The notes under the pieces are model-generated. The model saw nothing but the letters and a program-made list of their open reading frames with translations. It was not told where the DNA came from and did no database searches. From the NCBI GenBank assembly GCA_964484515.1, contig CAZAGT010000275.1, positions 1 to 7,138 of the forward strand: a DNA stretch of 7,138 nt. Reading direction: 5' to 3'. Shown one piece after another: positions 1-5,386 of the stretch (positions within the stretch are counted from its first letter, which is position 1; the number at the start of each line of letters is the position of its first letter). A program made the position numbers and the translations under genes. This DNA is from CAZAGT01 sp964484515 (GTDB lineage Bacteria > Desulfobacterota > DSM-4660 > Desulfatiglandales > HGW-15).

Positions 1-181
1 CCTCCAGATCTCTCAAGATGCCCAGAGTCTTGTTTAGAATTCCGGCCTCAGAAACGCCTCGGTCCGTCACGATGCAGATGCTCTTTGGGGAGAAGTGTTT
101 CGCCATTTGAGACAATTGTGACAATGAATTGTTCCCAAAGATGGTTGATCCGGGGATGTTGAAACTCCAATTTTGCTTCAT
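1..181 (-). CDS. Iron-containing alcohol dehydrogenase, N-terminal fragment (cut by window edge)
   Basis: This is the 5' end of a gene that runs off the left edge: 60 complete codons from an ATG at 181-179, with no stop. The translation begins MKQNWSFNIPGSTIFGNNSL and continues to IVTDRGVSEAGILNK. This is the usual start of group III (iron-type) alcohol dehydrogenases: a short beta strand, an F-G-x-x-S/A-L turn, then a Rossmann-like strand ending in T-D-x-G-V followed by x-x-A-G. A weak GGGGG Shine-Dalgarno lies about 10 bases upstream. The gene follows the sucD-like gene by 76 bases on the same strand, with no terminator hairpin between them, so it is probably the third gene of that operon. 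The family uses NAD(P)H and a divalent metal to interconvert alcohols or hydroxyacids with aldehydes or ketoacids; members include 4-hydroxybutyrate dehydrogenase, maleylacetate reductase and sulfoacetaldehyde reductase. The metal-binding residues lie beyond the edge, and substrate cannot be assigned. Confidence 0.85.
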   Translation of the reverse strand, partial: MKQNWSFNIPGSTIFGNNSLSQLSQMAKHFSPKSICIVTDRGVSEAGILNKTLGILRDLE

Positions 182-257
182 TCGCTGGCTACCCCCTATC
201 TGAGGTCCCCATGGCCCTCATGAACATTCTGATAATATTGAAAGAGACAGTTGGTTC

Positions 258-1151
258 TCAAAGGTACTCACTCAAGATCGGCACAATTTCCGAGAATACC
301 TCGGCCACGTGGATCCCAGCCTCCTTCATGCTCTCGATTTTGCCCTTGGCCGTACCCTTGTTGCCTTCGACGATGGTGGCGGCATGACCGAAACGCACAC
401 CCGGCATGGTGTCTACAAAGCGCCCGGCCACAAAGGCCACTAGGGGGATCGTGATCCCGCGCTCGGTGACGAGCCGGCCCAGATGCTCCTCGATGATTCC
501 GCCCGGCTCACAAAACAGCACCACTGCGGTGGTATCCGGATCTTCTTCAAACAGGGGGATCAAGTCCAGAAAATTGGAACCCACGACAGGGTCCCCACCG
601 ACGCCGATACAGGTGCTCTGGCCGATGCCATGGGTGGTCAGGAGGTTGGCGATCTCCGTAGTCATTCCGCCGCTTCGCGACGCGATCCCGACATTTCCCG
701 GCGTATAGGCCTTCCTCACGTCCTCCACCGGGCCTCCCGCCATACCCAGCTTGATCCTACCGGGCGAGATCAGCCCGAGGGTATTGGGGCCGATGACGCG
801 GGCGTTGCACTCCTCGGCCAGCTCAAGGAATTCGATGGTGTCTTTTCGGGGCACCCGTTCGGTGACGATGACCAGGAGCTTGATGTCGTTCGAAAGGGCC
901 TCCAAGGCGGCCCCTTTGACCATCGCCGGCGGGACCGAAATGACAGATATCCCGGCTCCCTGCTCCTTCACGGCCTGACGGACCGTGTCGTACACGGGCA
1001 CGTCGTAGACCCGCTGCCCCCCCTTCCCGGGGGTGACGCCGGCGACCACCTTGGTCCCATAATCGAGCATGTCCTTGGTAAACGAGGCCGCTTCCCGTCC
1101 CGTGATCCCCTGCACAATCACCCGCGCGTCTTGGTCCGCCAGTATCGCCAT
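258..1151 (-). CDS. sucD: Succinate-CoA ligase (ADP-forming)-like alpha subunit
   Basis: This is the CoA-binding, phosphohistidine-carrying subunit of an ADP-forming acyl-CoA synthetase: acid + CoA + ATP to acyl-CoA + ADP + Pi, reversible, cytoplasmic. Its 297 residues match the family length (E. coli about 289). Visible motifs are the CoA-domain turn GITG at 15-18, TPGKGG at 40-45, IGPNTLG at 120-126, SRSGGM at 158-163, GVGGDP at 183-188, the glutamate of CEPGG at about 215, and the phosphorylated histidine in FGHA at about residue 256, followed by NKGTAKGK. The ATG at 1151 has an AGAGGA Shine-Dalgarno about 8 bases upstream. It begins 30 bases after the sucC-like stop, so the two subunits should be co-transcribed. 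One oddity stands out: where E. coli SucD has SRSGTLTYE, this protein has SRSGGMTTE, and SRSGGM is what ATP-citrate lyase carries. The family is secure; succinate as the substrate is not. Confidence 0.93.
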   Translation of the reverse strand: MAILADQDARVIVQGITGREAASFTKDMLDYGTKVVAGVTPGKGGQRVYDVPVYDTVRQAVKEQGAGISVISVPPAMVKGAALEALSNDIKLLVIVTERVPRKDTIEFLELAEECNARVIGPNTLGLISPGRIKLGMAGGPVEDVRKAYTPGNVGIASRSGGMTTEIANLLTTHGIGQSTCIGVGGDPVVGSNFLDLIPLFEEDPDTTAVVLFCEPGGIIEEHLGRLVTERGITIPLVAFVAGRFVDTMPGVRFGHAATIVEGNKGTAKGKIESMKEAGIHVAEVFSEIVPILSEYL

Positions 1152-1181
1152 CCCGTGTTTCCTCTTTCCGCGGGTTTCATT

Positions 1182-2366
1182 CTACCCTGACGCCGCCTGC
1201 ACTGCGATCTTGGCCGCCTCATCGATGGAGACGTCCCGCTTGCAGTATGAGACCTCATATTTGTCCAAGATCTTAAACCCCTCCTCTTCCCAGGCGCCGG
1301 GGACTCGAAACACGGCCACGGTCTCGGCCGGCACCCTGCCCGCCTCCAGGATTCCTTTGACCAATCCCCGGGCCATCAGATCGACCCGGGTGTTGCTCAC
1401 AACATTCGAGATCACGGCGATCTTCTCCACGTTCGGCTTGGAGAGAATGTGTTTGGTCAGCTCCTTCACCTTGAGCACCGAGGGGTTCCCTCCCACTTCA
1501 CAATAGTTGGCCGGCCGGCCGCCGTGGTCTTGAACTGCGTCAAAGGCCGTCAGCGAGGCCCCACCTCCGCCGATGATCAAGCCCAGGGTACCATCAAACT
1601 CGATAACCCGGCCGGCGACTCCGCGGTGGTCCAGGGCATCGATTGCGGCCGCCTTGCGTTCAAATTCCGTGGCGCTTCGTCCTCCCTCGTAGCGGCCCTG
1701 CTCCGCTTCCATGGATGCCTGATCCTTATGTCGGAAAAGGGCATCGTCGTCGATCTCAAGGTGGCAATCAAGGGCCAGCAGTTTCCCATCCTTTGTCAAG
1801 GCCAGCGGGTTGATCTCCGCCAGGGTGGCATCAGCATCCAGAAAGAGGTCGGCCAGACCCGAGAGAACGCTCCCCAATCCCAACAGCTTTTTGCCTGTCA
1901 CCCCCGCCTCGGAGATGATTTCGCGGGCGCGATACTGCGGGAGCCCCGCCCGGATTGAAAAAGGTTCCCTTCTTACTTTTTCTGGATACCGCAGCGCCAA
2001 TGCCTCGATATCCATCCCACCTTCTTGCGAAAATATGGCGATTGGCCGCTTGGCCAGCGTGTCATAGGTCATGGCCATGAAAAACTCTTGGGCCACCGCC
2101 ACGGCTTCCTCCACGAGGATCCGTGTTGCGCGGTAATCCCTTATCTCGGTGTCAAGCAGCCGTGTAAGGGCGGCCTTGGCCTCCTCGTTGGAATCGGCTT
2201 TCAGAACGCCGCCGGCCTTACCCCGGCCCCCGGCAGGAATCTGAACCTTCAGCATGACCGGTCGATCGACCTGCAAATCCGCAGCGATCGAGACCAGCCG
2301 CGATGAGGGTACGGGGATGCCATACCGCTTCAGGATTTCCTTGGATTCGTGTTCCAGCAGTCGCAC
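1182..2366 (-). CDS. sucC: Succinate-CoA ligase (ADP-forming)-like beta subunit
   Basis: This is the ATP-grasp, nucleotide-binding subunit that pairs with the alpha subunit encoded next. From the GTG at 2366 it has 394 residues, close to the usual 388. The start was chosen because AAAGGGG lies 6 bases upstream, and the protein then begins RLLEHESKEILKRYGIPVP, matching the family N-terminus. The frame stays open to a TTG at 2438, but that codon lies upstream of the -35 box and cannot be used. Visible motifs are the ATP-binding lysine K40, AGGRGKAGG at 45-53, ILVEEAV at 83-89, EINPL at 184-188, and the Mg ligands N186 and D200, spaced as in E. coli N199/D213. The C-terminal half diverges. It has GGGGAS at 266-271, ANYCEVGGNPS at 286-296 and NVVSNTRVDL at 321-330, where E. 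coli has DVGGGATKE and NIFGGIVRCD. The ANYCEVGGNPS and SNT elements resemble ATP-citrate lyase. Substrate could be succinate, malate, citrate or another acid. Confidence 0.93.
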   Translation of the reverse strand: MRLLEHESKEILKRYGIPVPSSRLVSIAADLQVDRPVMLKVQIPAGGRGKAGGVLKADSNEEAKAALTRLLDTEIRDYRATRILVEEAVAVAQEFFMAMTYDTLAKRPIAIFSQEGGMDIEALALRYPEKVRREPFSIRAGLPQYRAREIISEAGVTGKKLLGLGSVLSGLADLFLDADATLAEINPLALTKDGKLLALDCHLEIDDDALFRHKDQASMEAEQGRYEGGRSATEFERKAAAIDALDHRGVAGRVIEFDGTLGLIIGGGGASLTAFDAVQDHGGRPANYCEVGGNPSVLKVKELTKHILSKPNVEKIAVISNVVSNTRVDLMARGLVKGILEAGRVPAETVAVFRVPGAWEEEGFKILDKYEVSYCKRDVSIDEAAKIAVQAASG

Positions 2367-2403
2367 CGCAAGCCCCTTTAACACTGTCGATGGTCGACTA
2401 ACG

Positions 2404-2432
2404 ACTTTAAAAGCATGTCCTGGACTTGTCAA
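2404..2432 (-). promoter_or_regulatory. Sigma70-type promoter of the sucC-like operon
   Basis: On the minus strand a perfect -35 hexamer TTGACA (2432-2427) is followed after exactly 17 bases by TAAAGT (2409-2404), which matches four of six bases of TATAAT. Transcription would start near 2397, giving a leader of about 30 bases before the GTG start. The promoter lies just downstream of the cyclase terminator, so the operon appears to be transcribed independently of the cyclase gene. Confidence 0.65.
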
Positions 2433-2530
2433 GCGCAAAAGGGGACTCCCACCCCGCTCGGTGTCATGAGCCGCTCATTTCCTTTCAACCGGGTGTCCGG
2501 CCTGGAGCCACTCATGCTGGCATCCCCCCC

Positions 2531-2570
2531 AAGAAAAAAGAGGGCCGCCGGGTTTTCCGGCTGCCCTCTT
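2531..2570 (-). terminator. Intrinsic terminator after the cyclase gene
   Basis: Bases 2538-2551 and 2557-2570 form a 14-position stem with 13 pairs and one mismatch (2546/2562), around a 5-base loop. Read on the minus strand, the stem runs straight into a T tract (2539-2534, then C and TT). It begins about 58 bases after the cyclase stop codon. The other direction has only CTTTGCC after the stem, so it works mainly for the minus strand. Confidence 0.9.
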
Positions 2571-2628
2571 TGCCTCTCGCCCCCGATAGCATCTTGCTTC
2601 GCAGGGGCGGATTTAGGAGGAGGCTTGA

Positions 2629-3672
2629 CTACTTAATCGCGACCGGAGAAATCAACCCACCCGTCGCGTTCCAGAAGTTCAAAGGAGGCCAGACATACAT
2701 GAACTCGTAAACCCCATCCTTCGCACAGTCCTCGGAAAGCTCGTCCAGGTTCAGCAGCTCCTGTAAAGGGCAACCCAGCATCTGCAAGATCCCTACGTGC
2801 AACGGGACCAGCCCCACCTTGTACTTCTTGTTCACTGCCGGCTCCACGGGGACGATGTGCTCGACAGAGATATTGTCGGCGCCCCAGAGGCCGACCTTAT
2901 GCTTCTGGGTCCACGCAATGCAGGCACCGCCGATTCCGGGTTCGCCGTCCACCGTCGCGTTCCATCTCAGGGTCCCGCCGGATTTGATGATCTTGTCCGA
3001 CCAGTGCTTCATGAAGCCCGTCCGGAGCAGGATGGCGTCGCCCGGTTTGATCTCGACGCCCTCCCACTTGGCGCAGGCGTCCAGATCTTCTGGGGTAATC
3101 ATGTACTTGTCGCCGAGATAATCCACGCCTTTCCACCTGGGAATGTCCAAGAGCACGCCTCTTTGCACCGAATGAGGGATATACGCATTGGCGTTGGCCT
3201 TGATGGTCCCGTTATCGTGCGTGATAATATTTTTGGCCTCATATCCATTATAGCACTTATCGCCATACCACAGGTGGACCAGGGGATCGACGTGGGTCAT
3301 GCTGTGGGTCCCCACCGTGATAACCTCATCACTGTACCACATCCCCGGTTTGCTCGCCATCGCGGCATCATTGCCCGACCAGTTCATGTACCTGCGGATG
3401 CCCACGCGGGACCCCCACAAGGGGTAGCTGTTCGGCGCACAGGTCCACGAGCACTTGATGACTTTCCCCTGTTTGATCAGCTTGGCGGCTGCGATAACCT
3501 GTTCGGGGCCGTTGTAATTGAGGGTCCCGACCTCATCGTCAGGGCCCCATTTCCCCCAGTTGTTGGGCCACTGCTTGTATACACTGATCGGGACGTCCAC
3601 GATGGCCCAGGCGCTTGCGGTTAGACTCAGGCAAAAGATGATTCCAGCAACCAGCAACAGTTTTTTTCGCAT
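2629..3672 (-). CDS. Secreted cyclase-family (kynurenine formamidase-like) metal hydrolase
   Basis: This is a PF04199-type putative cyclase: a metal-dependent hydrolase fold related to arylformamidase and isatin or cyclic-amide hydrolases. The start at 3672 follows a perfect AGGAGG with 6-base spacing; an in-frame ATG at 3702 lies upstream of that site and is unlikely. It encodes 347 residues. Residues 1-23 look like a Sec signal peptide (MRKK, a hydrophobic stretch, then ASAWA before the predicted cut), so the enzyme should be periplasmic or exported. The mature part opens with the family signature WGPDDEVGTLN (about 42-52). The metal motif H-x3-H-x-D-x3-H is intact at about H123, H127, D129 and H133. 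Near the C-terminus, H292 and E305 in HVGILQMLGCPLQE fit the conserved His...Glu pair of the family. It is monocistronic: its own terminator lies downstream and the sucC promoter follows. The substrate is unknown; tryptophan catabolism is not supported by any neighbour. Confidence 0.88.
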   Translation of the reverse strand: MRKKLLLVAGIIFCLSLTASAWAIVDVPISVYKQWPNNWGKWGPDDEVGTLNYNGPEQVIAAAKLIKQGKVIKCSWTCAPNSYPLWGSRVGIRRYMNWSGNDAAMASKPGMWYSDEVITVGTHSMTHVDPLVHLWYGDKCYNGYEAKNIITHDNGTIKANANAYIPHSVQRGVLLDIPRWKGVDYLGDKYMITPEDLDACAKWEGVEIKPGDAILLRTGFMKHWSDKIIKSGGTLRWNATVDGEPGIGGACIAWTQKHKVGLWGADNISVEHIVPVEPAVNKKYKVGLVPLHVGILQMLGCPLQELLNLDELSEDCAKDGVYEFMYVWPPLNFWNATGGLISPVAIK

Positions 3673-3710
3673 TTTTCCCCTCCTGAATACCTTTAGGTTC
3701 ACATCAATAC

Positions 3711-3728
3711 GAAAACACGCACGTTTTC
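3711..3728. promoter_or_regulatory. 18-bp inverted repeat upstream of the cyclase gene (possible operator)
   Basis: GAAAAC at 3711-3716 and GTTTTC at 3723-3728 are perfect inverted arms around a 6-base centre, about 40 bases upstream of the cyclase start. On the minus strand a TTGAAG hexamer sits just before it, but no good -10 box is at standard spacing. An operator or leader element is a guess based on symmetry and position. Confidence 0.3.
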
Positions 3729-4015
3729 CACTTCAAGAGAGCCGACTCCGAATCACCCCCTTTCTTTTATGTCTTAGCGTTAATGTGGAAGGTTGTATGT
3801 AGCCTGGTCAACGAAGCTATCGACGAATATGGAGGTCGTGGGCCAAAACAGATATTTCTACACCACGATAGCGAGCGCTTGGTCCAAAGAATGGGCCTTT
3901 TCTAAGGTTGAGTTTCGACGACAAGACCTTTCAGCCTGGATGCCCAAACCTAAGGTCTCGCTGTCACTCCACTGCCTAAAAGGAGGAGGGCTTTTTTTAT
4001 TAAAGGCTGATAATG

Positions 4016-4031
4016 AGACAGTCGACTGTCT
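4016..4031. repeat. Perfect 16-bp palindrome
   Basis: AGACAGTCGACTGTCT reads the same on both strands. It is flanked by a further imperfect arm, CTGATA at 4007-4012 and TATCAG at 4037-4042, offset by two bases. Symmetry of this length suggests a site for a dimeric DNA-binding protein or a small structured element. No adjacent gene reveals which. Confidence 0.6.
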
Positions 4032-4078
4032 GCTTATATCAGAATCGCGGCGATGTCAAACACAAATCTTGTGATGAT

Positions 4079-4108
4079 AATCAATTAGTTGATTTTATAA
4101 TATATTAT
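4079..4108. repeat. Two adjacent AT-rich inverted repeats
   Basis: AATCAA at 4079-4084 and TTGATT at 4089-4094 are perfect arms around TTAG. Two bases later, ATAATATATTAT at 4097-4108 is a perfect 12-bp palindrome that contains most of a TATAAT hexamer (4096-4101). Together with the 16-bp palindrome at 4016 these form a cluster of symmetric sequences in the most AT-rich part of the window. A regulatory or protein-binding region is possible but unproven; AT-rich DNA produces such symmetry readily. Confidence 0.4.
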
Positions 4109-4551
4109 CTAACTATAGATCCGCCGTTCGTTTGTATTTGGTGGTTGGGTTCTCGGAGATCATCACGAGCACAAGGATCTCCGCTTGAAAGTCTTGTCCC
4201 CTCGGCCTAGATTCCCGGTGGGAGCATTGTGCACACCAAGAAGCGGGCCTGATCGAGCCTGAACCGTCTTGCTGTGGCCTCCCAATTTTCTAGCAGGCCC
4301 TTGGTCAAGGCCCCGCGCCCTTGATGTCACGTTCCCGCTGCGGTTCCGCAAAGTGCCAACGGTCGGTTTGTTGTTCCATTTTTTCGCGACGCCGGCACGG
4401 TCGTGGAAGAAAAGGCCGGCTTCTTGACAATCGACGTTTCTCTGCAGTAGGGAAAACAAGGATAAAAGACATGCACATTGCATGGACTTGTTAATCAAAC
4501 GCGATGATCTATAAAGAGGCAGACCTCAAACCCCATCGGGAGATAATCGCT

Positions 4552-5367
4552 ATGAGAACAGGAAAATACCTTTGGCTGCTCTTACTGATCCCTTTCTGCT
4601 CGCATCTGCTCCAGGGCCGTGCGGAGGGTTGTGCCGCTTGCGACGCGGCCGGCAAGCTGGCCAGGGAGAGTGAAAACAAGGCCTTTTATGCCCTCCGAAT
4701 CCTCTATGAGCGAAAGGGAAGAGAGGCCTTGCCCGTCATCAGGCGCGCCCTGGCGCTGGATAGCAATCCGCCGGCCCAGATGAGGGCGGTGGCGTATGTC
4801 GCCGAGTTGAAGGACAGGGAATCGATCCCTCGACTGGAGAGCATTCTGGCCGAATTGTTCAAGCTGGTTTCCTTTAGCCAGTTCGGGATCGACACCGTGG
4901 ATTTTCAGAAACGCTGGATCGTGGCCTATACCCTCGGCACGCTCCGGGCCCCGGGGGTCGCGGAGCGGATTTGGGAAAGGTATGAGCGTCTTACGCCGTC
5001 AAAAAAATCGGAAGTCCCCTACATCTTGAGTGCCCTTGGTGACCCCAAGCTGACCGAGCACATGATGGGCATCATCAACCAGTGCGAGAACCATCAATTG
5101 ATGATGGCTACGCTGGATACGATGGCCACGGGGGCGAACGCCGAGGCCATCCCTTTCCTGGAATCCAAGAAAATCGAATGGGAAGCAAGAGCCAAGGAGA
5201 CCTCCGGAAGTATCGATGTGGTTAACCAAGTCGACTATTTCGTCTTGAGCAGAGCGGCTGGGCAGGCTATTCCACAGATTGAGGAGCGGGTGCGCCTTGG
5301 GACGAGCCAACTCGAATCAAGAGAGTATCCGATCAAGGAAAAGATAACGCCACCATCGTACTTTTGA
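4552..5367 (+). CDS. Secreted HEAT-like alpha-solenoid protein of unknown function
   Basis: I do not recognise a named family. The start at 4552 is preferred because GGGAG lies 9 bases upstream and the protein then begins with a signal peptide; the in-frame ATG at 4504 has no Shine-Dalgarno and would bury that signal. It has 271 residues. Residues 1-24 have a basic start, a leucine-rich core (LWLLLLIP) and a plausible cut after GRA, so export is likely. The mature N-terminus carries a C-x-x-C pair (C27, C30). The rest is almost wholly helical in character, with HEAT-like units such as ALPVIRRAL, AVAYVAELKDRESIPRLESI, WIVAYTLGTL and VPYILSALGDPKLTEHMM. A periplasmic binding or scaffold role fits alpha-solenoids generally. 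The gene converges on the beta-propeller gene, with 19 bases between the stop codons. A short 5-bp inverted pair (5372-5376/5383-5387) lies between them but is too weak to call a terminator. Confidence 0.8.
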   Translation: MRTGKYLWLLLLIPFCSHLLQGRAEGCAACDAAGKLARESENKAFYALRILYERKGREALPVIRRALALDSNPPAQMRAVAYVAELKDRESIPRLESILAELFKLVSFSQFGIDTVDFQKRWIVAYTLGTLRAPGVAERIWERYERLTPSKKSEVPYILSALGDPKLTEHMMGIINQCENHQLMMATLDTMATGANAEAIPFLESKKIEWEARAKETSGSIDVVNQVDYFVLSRAAGQAIPQIEERVRLGTSQLESREYPIKEKITPPSYF

Positions 5368-5386
5368 GATCGTCTTACCGAAAAGA

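Larger units (their letters stand above)
3673..4551. other. Non-coding interval between divergent secreted-protein genes
   Basis: About 880 bases separate the divergently oriented cyclase and HEAT-like genes. I see no gene here. The open frames lack Shine-Dalgarno sites and recognisable protein sequence, and no tRNA or rRNA pattern is visible. The left part holds the cyclase leader and its 18-bp inverted repeat. Near 3924-3958 there is a 7-bp inverted pair (AGACCTT/AAGGTCT). Bases 4010-4120 are markedly AT-rich and hold the palindromes listed separately, plus a perfect TATAAT at 4096-4101 without a good -35. At 4154-4183 there is an 8-bp perfect stem (CGGAGATC/GATCTCCG) with a 14-base loop and no T tract. 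A TTGACA at 4424-4429 could be a -35 for the HEAT-like gene, but no matching -10 lies 16-19 bases on. Confidence 0.5.

Noticed and set aside
2367..2438. 24-codon N-terminal extension of the sucC-like gene from a TTG at 2438
   Set aside because: The TTG lies upstream of the TTGACA -35 box at 2432-2427, so it would not be transcribed from this promoter. The extension has no family similarity, and the GTG at 2366 has a good Shine-Dalgarno.
3793..4210. Two overlapping plus-strand open frames (93 and 65 codons)
   Set aside because: No ribosome site lies at a usable distance from either start. The AGGAGG at 3981-3986 is about 26 bases before the ATG at 4013. The translations show no recognisable motif, and they cross the AT-rich palindrome cluster.
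4163..4498. 111-codon open frame on the minus strand in the intergenic interval
   Set aside because: It has no Shine-Dalgarno, and its composition, rich in Arg, Gly and Ser with no hydrophobic core pattern, does not resemble a folded protein or any family I know. Other frames are broken, so I also could not support a pseudogene.
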